This document shows positions 6,942 to 16,259 of a stretch of 42,561 nucleotides of DNA, piece after piece. The notes beneath the pieces were generated by a model, which saw only the letters and a list, made by a program, of their open reading frames with translations, had not been told where the DNA came from and did no database searches. Made by a program: the position numbers and the translations under genes. The stretch comes from Terrihalobacillus insolitus (GTDB lineage: Bacteria > Bacillota > Bacilli > Bacillales > Amphibacillaceae): the NCBI RefSeq assembly GCF_028416575.1, contig NZ_JAMQKB010000022.1, forward strand, positions 1-42,561, in the 5' to 3' direction. The number at the start of each line of letters is the position of its first letter. The stretch's first letter is position 1.

Positions 6942-9563
6942 CTATCCATTATCCAATACTGAAGTTGAATTACCCTTCATAACCTCACTTCCAGCGATGA
7001 TTGAATAATTCATCTCACTTGCAGATGCCGTCTCCTTAGCGGCCTTTTCTTTCGCTTGTACAATCGGATCCTCAATCTTGTTATCGCCCTTAACTTCAAT
7101 AATAAGCCATCTACCATTTCGTTTTTTTACTAAGAAATCTGGGTAATAGCTTCTTACAGTATTGGATTCAGGATCTATATACTGGATAAAAAATTCAGAT
7201 TGGCCATGTGTGAGCATTCCAGTAAAATATATTTTTTCAATTCTATCACTAGCAATTATATCTTTAAAGAAATTTTTCTCTGGTTTCGAGTCAAAGCAAT
7301 AAGTATCTAAATGAAAAGATTTATCTAACCAATTACTAAAGTAATCATCGTTTACATCTACGACTAGATTAGGGTTTGCAGACATTTCATAGTATCCTTG
7401 TTCTGGCTCCTTAACTAGATTAATCTCTTGTTCTTCTATTTTATCGTAACTTTCAATATCATACATTTCATTAAATAAACGAGGAATAATCCAATCATAC
7501 AATAACTCATTGTATTTATTTACATAATCTAGGATTTCATTAAAACTCTGTTTGGAATTCCTCAATATTTTTTCAATTTCGATACATGAATTGTTTAAGT
7601 ATCGAGCGATTTCAGCTACGAGCATCAATTGACTAAATTGTCTAGTATCTCTTTCATTAGTTAAGTCATACTCTTTATTCCAATTCATACTGTTACTTTT
7701 AATTAAGCCTTCCTGTACAGTTTGTACTAACCTGTACCTATCCAAATCAACTTTATCGAATTCAAAATCAATCTCGTCTGTTATTTGTTTTTCCTTCAAC
7801 ATATGCAATTTTTTCTTTTTATTCACTTTCATCTTAACAGGTGGTGGATTTAATTTTACCTTATAGCGCTTATTTTCACTTTTATTTTTTAAATCATCAA
7901 TATTTAGTCTAAAGTTTTGCTGTAGTTCATCTTGTAATATACTCATGTTCTCATCAGAAAGGTATACATTAGCCCTCTCTTGAATATTACCTATTGCTCT
8001 CAAACATCTCATCGTTGCTTGTAGTACAAAAATCTTTGATCTTGGTTTTCTATATAACGCTACTCCAAATAAAGAACGACAATTCCAGCCTTCCCTTCCT
8101 TTATTAACAAGTAGGACAAACTGTTTTTCAGAATTTGGACTATCCAATCGATTGAATTCCCTTATGTCATCATTAGTGGTTAATTTAGAATCACCAACGT
8201 TGACAAGTATTTTATCATTTGTAATATTTAACTCTTGTAAAATTTGTTCGACAGCAGGTTTCAATTCGTTTTGTATTTCTTCTATTTTTGAACCGAAAAT
8301 CGCTATTTTAGGCAATAAGCCTTCACGTCTATTTTCTCCATATTTATCCCAAAAATCTTTAATTACAATCCGCAAGAACTCTATTGATTTCGTATTAGAA
8401 TATCCATTCACTGTTACTTCTTTCAAATATTGATTATCAATTGCTGCTTTCAGTCCATAAGCATAAACAACCTCTGGAAAGATTTCTTTTCCAGCGTACG
8501 GTGTTCCTGTGTAATTATAACAACCTACAACACTTGTCCCAGACTCTTCCAAAGACTTTGATATTTCGTTTATGGTGAGCCTTAAGCTAGTTTTTGCTTT
8601 CTTCAATCCCATATCCTTTGCGAGTGCATTTCCAAATGAATGATGTGCTTCATCTACGTAAATGCCCAACTGTTCAAGTCGAGTTAATTTTAAGAATCGC
8701 TGATTTTCTATTAACTCTCCTTCATCCTCAGGCTGATCGAAACCATAAAGATCTGCATTTTGGTCATAAACGCTATCTTGGCTATAAGAGGGCGTGCTAA
8801 ATAACTTTTCAACTCCACTTTTTTCTTTGTGTTGCCTCTTTAATATTATTTTTTGAGTATTAGAAATGATAATATTAAACTTCGATCTATCTATAGTATT
8901 TAAAGTAGTTCCTGTATCTTCAAGAAAATGAATCTTTAAGTGCGTATTTAGCCAATTTAAATACTCAGGTGGAACTACCTTACTCCTATCAAAGGTTTGA
9001 ATCTCTTTTAGTGACTGCAAAACTGTTTTATCTGGTGCAAAGACTAAGGCGTTATGACAATACTTTTTGTCCTTTGGAAACTTATTTGCAAGTAAAAATT
9101 CATAAAAGATACATGTAGCCATTAAAATTGTTTTGCCTGTACCCATAGTTAAAGAAAATATATAATTTGGGTATTCTTGAGCAAAATCTTCTGCATATTT
9201 TTTCATTCTGGAGAAAACCTGTTTATATTGCTCATGATCAATACCAAATAGAACCATCTGTTCGCCTTTTCCTAATCCAAAATCATCTCTTTTTTTAAAT
9301 CCATTTTGCTTATGGTACCAATCTTCAAATATTTGATAAACCTTCCTGTTATCCAAATACTCCTTTAGAAAAATATACATCTCTAATGCTTCAAATTGGG
9401 GTACTCTTAAAAATGAATCGGGATTACTTGAATCATTAAAATCTAGGAACTTCCTTGATAAACTTCTATAATTCCTACGTATAGTACCTTTATTTTGATC
9501 ATAAAATTGCCGTAAATAATTAAAGAAAGCAAAATCTAATGCAAACTCATTTTTCTTAGCCAT
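6942..9563 (-). CDS. type III restriction (Res)-like DEAH helicase with PD-(D/E)XK nuclease
   Basis: A superfamily 2 helicase-nuclease of about 873 residues, of the type III Res kind. Seen (numbered with three extra N-terminal residues): Walker A MGTGKT at about 143-148, DEAH at about 307-310, TGTPY (motif III), GREGWNC (motif V), QATMRCLRAIG (motif VI), and near the C terminus PDF...EVKGD (about 811-830), a PD-(D/E)XK nuclease. I place the start at the ATG at 9563. GAGGTG lies about 10 bases before it, whereas the in-frame GTG at 9572 has no room for that site. The start overlaps the Mod-type stop codon by 8 bases, so the two are translationally coupled. Expected role: cleavage of DNA lacking the Mod mark. 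Confidence 0.87.
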   Translation of the reverse strand: MAKKNEFALDFAFFNYLRQFYDQNKGTIRRNYRSLSRKFLDFNDSSNPDSFLRVPQFEALEMYIFLKEYLDNRKVYQIFEDWYHKQNGFKKRDDFGLGKGEQMVLFGIDHEQYKQVFSRMKKYAEDFAQEYPNYIFSLTMGTGKTILMATCIFYEFLLANKFPKDKKYCHNALVFAPDKTVLQSLKEIQTFDRSKVVPPEYLNWLNTHLKIHFLEDTGTTLNTIDRSKFNIIISNTQKIILKRQHKEKSGVEKLFSTPSYSQDSVYDQNADLYGFDQPEDEGELIENQRFLKLTRLEQLGIYVDEAHHSFGNALAKDMGLKKAKTSLRLTINEISKSLEESGTSVVGCYNYTGTPYAGKEIFPEVVYAYGLKAAIDNQYLKEVTVNGYSNTKSIEFLRIVIKDFWDKYGENRREGLLPKIAIFGSKIEEIQNELKPAVEQILQELNITNDKILVNVGDSKLTTNDDIREFNRLDSPNSEKQFVLLVNKGREGWNCRSLFGVALYRKPRSKIFVLQATMRCLRAIGNIQERANVYLSDENMSILQDELQQNFRLNIDDLKNKSENKRYKVKLNPPPVKMKVNKKKKLHMLKEKQITDEIDFEFDKVDLDRYRLVQTVQEGLIKSNSMNWNKEYDLTNERDTRQFSQLMLVAEIARYLNNSCIEIEKILRNSKQSFNEILDYVNKYNELLYDWIIPRLFNEMYDIESYDKIEEQEINLVKEPEQGYYEMSANPNLVVDVNDDYFSNWLDKSFHLDTYCFDSKPEKNFFKDIIASDRIEKIYFTGMLTHGQSEFFIQYIDPESNTVRSYYPDFLVKKRNGRWLIIEVKGDNKIEDPIVQAKEKAAKETASASEMNYSIIAGSEVMKGNSTSVLDNG

Positions 9564-11376
9564 TTTTAACACTCACCTCTAATGACTCTGATAATAAATC
9601 AGTAATCTTAACCCTAATCGTACCTGCATCTTTCGGAACCTCATATATTCCATTTACTGTCTCCTCATTTCCAGGTATATCAACTACACTTGGTTCTAAA
9701 ACAGCACCATCGTAATTCCAATCGATCATAACTGATTCAACTAATTCCTTCCAATCTTCTACGTTATCTTTCATAAGACTCAGTTTTTGAAGTAGGTTCA
9801 TAGGATAGAAGTTATTAATTATTAAACGACCATTCTCAATTATAATATCAGCCTCAGAATCACGCCTAAACTCTAAATTAGATTTGTCCCTTAATAAATC
9901 AACAATTTCAACATCTAATTTATACCCTACCTCTTGCTCAAGTGCAGCAGCAAGGTCTGGTTCGTGGCCCATACAAACAATTAACAGTTTTTCTACTGGC
10001 TGAGTTGGATTTTCAGCTTGGCGTTGTTCAAACATTTTATAATCAAAGTTAGTAATTAATTCATTTAAATCAGCTTTAGTAGCTATTCTATTGACCGGCA
10101 TAACTTTTACCATACGTCCATCTTTTTCACCATCATATATGGAATTATTAACAAGCGTTTGTACTTCCAAAGCTTCCTTTAAAATTTCCTTAGCTTGGGC
10201 AGGATTACGAAATATCTCGTAGTGATTTACATTGTAAACTTCAAAGCCTGGTAATTCTTGATCACTCTCATTATAATTTTTTATCAGTCGTTTTGTGGTT
10301 GTTTGTACGGCAGCTAAGTTTATATCCGTTCCAACAAATTTTCTCCCAGTCTTTAATGCCACTGACTGAGTAGTGCCCGATCCCATAAAACAATCGAATA
10401 CAATACTATCTTCATTAGATGATGATTTTATTATTCGCTCTAAAATTTGTTCAGGTTTTTGTGTAGGGTACTTAGTTAACTCTTTTGAACTTGTAGCCAC
10501 CCCAAATCCAGGTATATCTGTCCAAATTGAATCCATAGGAATACTGTATTCATCAAGGTAATATTTTTTATATTTTTTCCCAGTAGAAGAAATATAAATA
10601 TGTCCGGTTCTTTCCATTTCTTTAATAGAGTTTTCGGAGTAATCCCCTAATGTTGTTCTTTTAAATTTTCTTCCATCTGGATCTTCATATCTAAATTCCT
10701 TTAATTGTTTTTCTGTTAACTCACCATCTTGTATATGAAATATAGGATTATCTGTTTTAGAATACGCAATTATAACATCGTAAGTACGCGGCCAGTATTT
10801 TGCTTTCTTCTTGGCTCCTTTACCTACTGCATCTTTTTTCCAAATAATTTCACTTCTATAATTCGATGAGCCGAATATTTCATCCATAATACATTTTAAA
10901 TGGTGTAACTTCCTATAATCACAATGTAAATAAATTGTTCCTCTATCTGATAATAATTCTCTCATTAAAATTAGTCGTTCATACATAAATTGCAAATATT
11001 CATCATTAGACCACAAATCCGAGTATTGAACTTCTTCAAAGCTATTCAAATCATTATGTAAAGCCTTTCCTTTTAGTTTTATTTTCTTCTTATAATCAGC
11101 ATTTGAATCAAAAGGTGGGTCTATATAAATTAGATCTATTATGCCTCTATACTCCTTTAGCAAGTGACTCATTACCTGTAAATTATCTCCCCAAAATATT
11201 TTATTAAGCCAACCATCTACAGTTTCCCCATGTGTCTCTTTTAATTGAGCAGGGTAGTATTGTGTTGAACGAAATGGTCGCTTCCCTTTCCAATTCAGCA
11301 TTGGATATCCTTTAATTGGTTCAAATTCATACTTTTCAATATTTGTTTCTTCTTGATTTAAGTTAAATTCACTCAT
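9556..11376 (-). CDS. type III Mod-like N6-adenine DNA methyltransferase
   Basis: A 606-residue site-specific DNA methyltransferase. Catalytic motif IV DPPF (about 86-89) precedes cofactor motif I CFMGSGTT (about 329-336), with KYPTQKPEQ (about 302-310) just before, the typical layout of Mod-type adenine methyltransferases. The segment at about 100-290 should carry target recognition. About 240 residues follow the catalytic core and may bind the Res partner or DNA. The start ATG has TAGGAGTG upstream and lies 12 bases after the UvrD-type stop; its own stop overlaps the start of the Res gene. It is the self-marking half of a type III-like pair, though the UvrD gene in the same operon is not standard for type III restriction. 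Confidence 0.87.
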   Translation of the reverse strand: MSEFNLNQEETNIEKYEFEPIKGYPMLNWKGKRPFRSTQYYPAQLKETHGETVDGWLNKIFWGDNLQVMSHLLKEYRGIIDLIYIDPPFDSNADYKKKIKLKGKALHNDLNSFEEVQYSDLWSNDEYLQFMYERLILMRELLSDRGTIYLHCDYRKLHHLKCIMDEIFGSSNYRSEIIWKKDAVGKGAKKKAKYWPRTYDVIIAYSKTDNPIFHIQDGELTEKQLKEFRYEDPDGRKFKRTTLGDYSENSIKEMERTGHIYISSTGKKYKKYYLDEYSIPMDSIWTDIPGFGVATSSKELTKYPTQKPEQILERIIKSSSNEDSIVFDCFMGSGTTQSVALKTGRKFVGTDINLAAVQTTTKRLIKNYNESDQELPGFEVYNVNHYEIFRNPAQAKEILKEALEVQTLVNNSIYDGEKDGRMVKVMPVNRIATKADLNELITNFDYKMFEQRQAENPTQPVEKLLIVCMGHEPDLAAALEQEVGYKLDVEIVDLLRDKSNLEFRRDSEADIIIENGRLIINNFYPMNLLQKLSLMKDNVEDWKELVESVMIDWNYDGAVLEPSVVDIPGNEETVNGIYEVPKDAGTIRVKITDLLSESLEVSVKNG

Positions 11377-11388
11377 TAATTATCACTC

Positions 11389-14253
11389 CTATAATTTCTG
11401 ATCACAATAAAATCGCATATCACAGTTACGACAATGTTTTATTGGACGTTCTGCTATCCAGTAATCTTTCTCTTCAATACGCTCTACAATTTTATCAAAC
11501 TTATTAATTGTTTTATCTATTGACTTTGTATCTTTATTAAATGTTACATAAGGGTTACTATTATCTTCACCTGTATAATATAAATGCATATTATTCACTT
11601 TTTGTCCTGTTCGTTCTTCTACTAAATGAGCATAAACTTCAAGTTGCCGTTTATAATGATAAAGTCTTTCTTGTTCCTTCACTAAATCAGGTTTTTTTTC
11701 CGATTTAAAGTCAATTATATCTACTGATCCATCTTCACCTTGAACTAAATCAATAGTCCCTTTTAACACATAATCGTCTTTCACTAAAGATACATCTACT
11801 TCCGCGTCCTTTATGTGAGACCAATTATTATTTTGTCTATCTACATACTTCTTTACTTGTTTTAAGGCAGCAATTTGTGTTTGTGGAGCAAGATAAACTC
11901 TTTCTTTTCTTATTAAATTTTTGTAATTAGATTCAAACCAGTTCTCAACATTTTCACTTGTGACTTTTTCCTCCTCGCCTTTCAAAGCGGCTTTATGAAT
12001 ATCCTCAATAGTTTGGTGTACAAGAGTTCCAAACAATGTTGCCCCCTGTCTTACCGGAGCAAATTCTAGATCTTTATAAAATTTATATTGAATAGCACAT
12101 GTTTCAAAAATATTAATATGTGAAGTAAATGAATATTCTTTTTTGATGTTGACATCTTTAACATCCTCAAGTTCTAAATCATATATATCCGTAACTTCTC
12201 TCCAACTTTTTAATGGCTTATAGGATTCAATAAAACTTTTAGATGGAACATTTCTAGTCCCTTGTCCACTCGCCTTGCTTTCTAGACAACTCAACACTAA
12301 TAAATTCTGTGCCCGGGAAAAAGCAGTATAGTAAAGTCTCCAAAAGTCATAATATTTTGTCCTACTCAATGGTTCAAATGGTTCTTTTCGATAAAAGTCC
12401 TCTTGCAATACTTCATCTAGATCTGAATATTGTTTTCTAGGTGATGATTCAAGTGACCCAACTATTACAATAGGAAATTCTAACCCTTTTGACTGATGAA
12501 TTGTTAAAAATGATATACAACCACTCGGTGCATACCCTGAATCATCTTCATATTCATTAATTCCACCGTTGATTAAAAAGCGAAGATATTGATTAAAAAA
12601 TGTCCTTAATATTTTATTTACTTTTCCAGGCGTAAACACTGAAACACGATGCAAATATTCAAATTTAGTTAACAACTGGGAAAATAATGAGAGGTTTCTT
12701 GCTGGACGACTGTCTCTAACTCCTTCAGTTCCTTGTTCCAAATATCGGTTAAATAAATCAAATTGTAGTAACTGATAAAACAATCCAGCGAATGCGTAAT
12801 CAGTATTTTCACTTAAACTATAATGGTGTTTTGATTTTTTTCTTGCCCACTTTAATAACTTTTCATTCTCAGGCTTCCTAAGTTCATTTGTAAATTCTAA
12901 AAAACACTGATCATACATTTCCCATTCGTCTAAATGCGCATTTTTATTCCATTTTCTTACTTCAGGAAATTGCGGAAATAAGAAAATGATTGCGCCTATT
13001 AGTAACCGTACTTCTTCTCTATCAAAATACATATTTGACCTCGGCGAATAGACTGGAATATTTTTTTCTTCTAAATAGTTAGCCAATCCTGTAACCTTTG
13101 AATTTTTTACAGACTTAAATAGAAAAGCTACTTGGTTCCAATCTGTGAGCTTCCCTTTTTCTTTCAATGACATTAAAAATTGATATATTTCTTCATACCA
13201 ACTATCTAATACATCGGCACCAGATACTTTTAATACGGCACTACTATTAGGATAGTTATCCTCATTCGGTACTATTTTCTTATCATATCTAAAGCTCTTA
13301 CCTTTATAGTTCCAATTTTGTTGTTCCATCCATTGATTATAAAACTGAATAATATTCGGATGAGAACGGTAGTTAGTTGACAATTCAACCTGTGTACATA
13401 CTTCATTTGGAAATTTATTAGGAAACTCTAGGATATTTCTAATTGTAGCACCTCTAAAACGATAAAGACCTTGGTCATCATCACCAACAACACAAATATT
13501 TTGCTTTTCCCCTGCTAATAAAAAGATAATTTCTTCCTGGATAGTATTGGTGTCTTGATATTCATCAATCATTAAGTAATGCAATTCTTCACTAAGTTGA
13601 GATGTAATTTGAGGATATTCTTTTAGTAATTTATAGGCCTCTAATTGAATCGTAGAAAAATCAAGAGCATTTTCCTCTTCCAATTGTTGTTGATATCGAT
13701 CATAGCAATAGCCTAATGCTTGTACTTGAATTTCTGTTGACTTTTTTAACTCTTCAATATCTAACATTTCTTCACTTACTTTATTAATCCATTTAAGTAA
13801 ATTCTCGGCCTTTTTCCATCTAGAAGTTCTCTCTCCCACTAATATTTCAACATTTGGAATTTGTAAATAATCGTTTAACTTTTGGTACAGAAAATACTGC
13901 TGGTCAAATTGATCCATTAACATAAAATTTTTCTTAAGCCTGGTGTATTCTCTATTTTCTTCTAAAATGCGTAAACAAATTGAGTGTATTGTTCCTAGGT
14001 ACATTTCATTTAGATTAAAAGATATGTTTGCTTCATGGAGGCGATTAGAAACACGAGTCATCAGCTCATTTGCTGCTTTTTCAGTAAAAGTAGCCACTAA
14101 TATATTTTCTGCTTCTACCCTTTTTTTCGTAATTAAATAATAAATGCGCTCAACAAGAGTATATGTTTTCCCTGACCCTGGCCCCGCAATAATCAAAACG
14201 GGCCCTTCGGTAGTTTGGACAGCTTTTAACTGATTTATATTTAACTTTGGCAT
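11389..14253 (-). CDS. UvrD/PcrA-like helicase fused to an Fe-S PD-(D/E)XK nuclease
   Basis: A 954-residue superfamily 1A helicase with an AddB/Cas4-like nuclease domain at the C terminus. Seen: AGPGSGKT (about 23-30), IDEYQDTN (about 229-236), GDDDQGLYRFRG (about 257-268), TIHQSKGLEF (about 584-593) and YTAFSRA (about 642-648), the UvrD helicase motifs. The nuclease has Asp835 and an IDFKS box (Asp848, Lys850), framed by Cys719 and Cys941/944/950, the four-cysteine pattern of a 4Fe-4S cluster. The start ATG has GGAGG upstream. It heads the Mod-Res operon, with 12 bases to Mod. It is too specialised to be the housekeeping PcrA; I infer a helicase-nuclease that finishes degradation of DNA opened by Res. 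Confidence 0.85.
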   Translation of the reverse strand: MPKLNINQLKAVQTTEGPVLIIAGPGSGKTYTLVERIYYLITKKRVEAENILVATFTEKAANELMTRVSNRLHEANISFNLNEMYLGTIHSICLRILEENREYTRLKKNFMLMDQFDQQYFLYQKLNDYLQIPNVEILVGERTSRWKKAENLLKWINKVSEEMLDIEELKKSTEIQVQALGYCYDRYQQQLEEENALDFSTIQLEAYKLLKEYPQITSQLSEELHYLMIDEYQDTNTIQEEIIFLLAGEKQNICVVGDDDQGLYRFRGATIRNILEFPNKFPNEVCTQVELSTNYRSHPNIIQFYNQWMEQQNWNYKGKSFRYDKKIVPNEDNYPNSSAVLKVSGADVLDSWYEEIYQFLMSLKEKGKLTDWNQVAFLFKSVKNSKVTGLANYLEEKNIPVYSPRSNMYFDREEVRLLIGAIIFLFPQFPEVRKWNKNAHLDEWEMYDQCFLEFTNELRKPENEKLLKWARKKSKHHYSLSENTDYAFAGLFYQLLQFDLFNRYLEQGTEGVRDSRPARNLSLFSQLLTKFEYLHRVSVFTPGKVNKILRTFFNQYLRFLINGGINEYEDDSGYAPSGCISFLTIHQSKGLEFPIVIVGSLESSPRKQYSDLDEVLQEDFYRKEPFEPLSRTKYYDFWRLYYTAFSRAQNLLVLSCLESKASGQGTRNVPSKSFIESYKPLKSWREVTDIYDLELEDVKDVNIKKEYSFTSHINIFETCAIQYKFYKDLEFAPVRQGATLFGTLVHQTIEDIHKAALKGEEEKVTSENVENWFESNYKNLIRKERVYLAPQTQIAALKQVKKYVDRQNNNWSHIKDAEVDVSLVKDDYVLKGTIDLVQGEDGSVDIIDFKSEKKPDLVKEQERLYHYKRQLEVYAHLVEERTGQKVNNMHLYYTGEDNSNPYVTFNKDTKSIDKTINKFDKIVERIEEKDYWIAERPIKHCRNCDMRFYCDQKL

Positions 14254-14441
14254 TCCGTTCCCTCCGATTACAGGTTAATAGAATAAAAAATTCTCTTTAT
14301 GATTTAAAGGTAGATCTTTGTATATATGAAATTTAGAATTTGCACGAATGTTTTCTTTTAATGAATCGCCTATCATCCCCAAGCTTTTATTATTTAGTAC
14401 TTTTTGAATTTCTTACATCTCCTTAAACCTAAAATACACAC

Positions 14442-14687
14442 CTATATATCGGCATTTGTATCTAGCACTTTGCTCACTACATTCAATCTTCTTTTTCCAC
14501 ATTGTTGACGAAGTACCGTTGTATACTTTCCGTTTCTTTTGAATTTATCTTCATTATTTATGTATAGTTTTTGGATCAAATCTACCATTTCTTGTTCACT
14601 TATAAAATCATCCCAGTACTTATCAATGACTAGATTAATATATGCAGCTAAATCTCTTTGTGTTTTTTGAAAAAGTTTAACTTCCAC
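14442..14687 (-). CDS. small TIGR04540-like protein
   Basis: An 81-residue soluble protein beginning MEVKLFQKTQRDLAAYIN and ending in a basic QQCGKRRLNVV stretch. It resembles the short proteins I know as TIGR04540 from mobile elements of Bacillales; their function is unknown. I chose the GTG at 14687 because GGTGA lies about 8 bases before it and family members start at this point. A GTG at 14702 is in frame but has no site. It is read on the same strand as the defence operon, about 190 bases upstream of the UvrD-type gene, and may be co-transcribed with it. The assignment is from memory of the pattern and is moderate. Confidence 0.6.
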   Translation of the reverse strand: MEVKLFQKTQRDLAAYINLVIDKYWDDFISEQEMVDLIQKLYINNEDKFKRNGKYTTVLRQQCGKRRLNVVSKVLDTNADI

Positions 14688-14807
14688 GTTGAAGTCACCC
14701 ACTCTTACTTTTTTTATACTTTATTTTTATTTTATAGATAGTCCAATAGTAACACAACAGAAATGAAAAAATATGTAAAAATTTCTGTCGCCTCCATGTT
14801 TTATATG

Positions 14808-14844
14808 AAAGGGTGTACCTTCCCGTTTCGTGCCCCACCCCTTT
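14808..14844 (+). ncRNA. possible structured leader or small RNA
   Basis: AAAGGGTG (14808-14815) pairs with CACCCCTTT (14836-14844, one bulged C) around a loop, only 4 bases before the terminator hairpin at 14849-14886. No plus-strand gene precedes the pair, so it may be the end of a short untranslated RNA or an attenuator leader for the gene at 14944. No promoter was clearly seen. Confidence 0.3.
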
Positions 14845-14848
14845 ATAT

Positions 14849-14886
14849 AGCCGTTGTTTATCCATTTGGATAGATAACGGCTTTTT
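14849..14886 (+). terminator. intrinsic terminator upstream of the gene at 14944
   Basis: The arms 14849-14863 and 14868-14882 pair at 13 of 15 positions (outer AGCCGTT with AACGGCT, inner TATCC with GGATA) around a 4-base loop, followed by TTTT. It looks like a plus-strand terminator although no plus-strand gene precedes it, which is why a short RNA or attenuator is considered. Confidence 0.6.
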
Positions 14887-14943
14887 GCATTACAGAGACG
14901 ACTTGCGCGGTGAGAGGAGCGTATTACGAAAGGAGGACTAAAG

Positions 14944-15147
14944 ATGAACAACTCATTAGCAAAGGCCCTAATAGAGGCGAAAAAACTGAACAAATGGATT
15001 CCAGTAAAGTTTCTAGTGAAATATGACATTCACAAGGTTAATCTACTGAAACTTGAGGATGAAGGAATCATTCTGACTATGAAGAGTAAGTCAGATGGAT
15101 TGCTACTGAAGCTAACTCTCAAAGGCTATCATTACTTCAACCAATGA
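14944..15147 (+). CDS. small unrecognised mobile-element protein
   Basis: A 67-residue basic protein with no motif I can name. Its pattern of short hydrophobic and charged stretches would suit a small winged-helix-like DNA-binding protein, but this is a guess. A very good ribosome site (AAAGGAGGACTAAAG) precedes the ATG. It follows a terminator-like hairpin by 57 bases and is followed after 33 bases by another small gene with its own strong site, so 14944, 15181 and 15713 probably form one operon of mobile-element genes. Confidence 0.65.
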   Translation: MNNSLAKALIEAKKLNKWIPVKFLVKYDIHKVNLLKLEDEGIILTMKSKSDGLLLKLTLKGYHYFNQ

Positions 15148-15180
15148 TAGGTATCCAAAGAATTTAGGAGGAATTTTATT

Positions 15181-15687
15181 ATGCAGAAGTACTTATGCCT
15201 GGATCACGAATTGATTAATGGGAAAGGAGTTTCTATTCCAGAGATTAAAACAATCTACCAATCTTTATTAAATGAAAATGAAAGAATTACAAACGAGATA
15301 GTAGATTCAATTGAATGCAACGACTATGTAAGGCTGTCTCATCTATTGGTAAGTAGAAGTAAGATCCAAGATGCAATAAAGGAAATTGAATCATTGCATG
15401 AAGATGAGCTTATCGGCCAAATGCCTACTAAGGAACGAGTCTCCCGTTTACTTAACAATGCTGCTGAATCTTTGGAGACTAGCGGTGATGAAGTATTGTT
15501 AAACGTTTCAAACAGCTTAGAAAAATTTAATCACTCAGCACACAGTTTGGTAACGAAGACAATTAATATATCAACAAAAGCATTCAGTAAGGGAAATCAG
15601 CTTAATCATAAAGCAGGAAAATATCTTGTTAAGAAAACATCAAAAGGATTATCCAAACTAGCTGATGCAATCAAGGATAAATCCTAA
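15181..15687 (+). CDS. unrecognised helical mobile-element protein
   Basis: A 168-residue protein, probably almost all alpha-helical. Residues about 1-85 are acidic and rich in Glu, Leu and Ser; the C-terminal about 35 residues are very basic (GKYLVKKTSKGLSKLADAIK). There is no membrane segment or enzyme motif. TAGGAGGAATTTTATT precedes the ATG. Its neighbours are a small basic protein before and a broken phage-type gene after, so it is probably a leftover of the integrated element's own genes. Function unknown. Confidence 0.65.
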   Translation: MQKYLCLDHELINGKGVSIPEIKTIYQSLLNENERITNEIVDSIECNDYVRLSHLLVSRSKIQDAIKEIESLHEDELIGQMPTKERVSRLLNNAAESLETSGDEVLLNVSNSLEKFNHSAHSLVTKTINISTKAFSKGNQLNHKAGKYLVKKTSKGLSKLADAIKDKS

Positions 15688-15712
15688 CCCATTGAAAGGA
15701 GGTGAAAATCAT

Positions 15713-16259
15713 ATGGAAACAGGTAAACATTCACCTAAGAACAATATCGTACCATTTTCCAACAATGGTGAATCTGAAGTGGTTTCACTGCCTAATATTG
15801 TTGTATCGACTAATGAATCGAGACGACGTATAGAGGAATTGCAAACGTTTGTTGAAGATGTGATGGTAAAAGGTGTTGATTATGGTTTAGTAGATGGATT
15901 TTCAAAACCAACATTACTAAAACCAGGTGCTGAAAAGTTATGCGACGTATTCGGCTTCTCTAAAGTAGCAGAGGTCATAAACCGCATCGAGCAGTGGGAA
16001 ACAGGTATATTTGCATATGAAGTGAAGATGACACTTATACGCAAGGATAACGGGCTTGTTGAATCTGAAGGCTTAGGATCATGCAACAGTAAAGAATCAT
16101 CGTTTTAGCAACAAGATCCCTATACAATCGTCAACACTGTATTGAAAATGGCTAAGAAAAGAGCGCTAATTGATGCCATTTTATCTGCAACACGTTTAAG
16201 TGGAATTTTCACACAGGATATTGAAGACTTTCCACAAAGGAAAACAAAACGCTACTTAA
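15713..16259 (+). pseudogene. phage/ICE-type protein broken by an amber codon and truncated
   Basis: The start ATG at 15713 follows AAAGGAGGTGA. The protein has KGVDYGLVDG...KPTLLKPGAEKLCDVFG and GLGSCNSKE, a pattern I associate with phage and conjugative-element proteins of unknown role. A TAG at 16106-16108 stops the frame, yet the same frame goes straight on with QQDPYTIVNTVLKMAKKRAL and then IDAILSATRLSGIFTQDIED, clearly the rest of the same protein. After this the similarity ends, and at 16259 an insertion sequence begins. So the gene carries a nonsense mutation and has lost its 3' end. A sequencing error at the TAG is possible. Confidence 0.75.

Noticed and set aside
11389..14253. Housekeeping PcrA or AddA
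   Set aside because: PcrA lacks the Fe-S nuclease domain and AddA is larger and paired with addB; here the gene is embedded in a Mod-Res operon.
14727..15029. Minus-strand 100-codon frame
   Set aside because: It is antisense to the gene at 14944, which has an excellent ribosome site, and it crosses the two hairpins; no site of its own.
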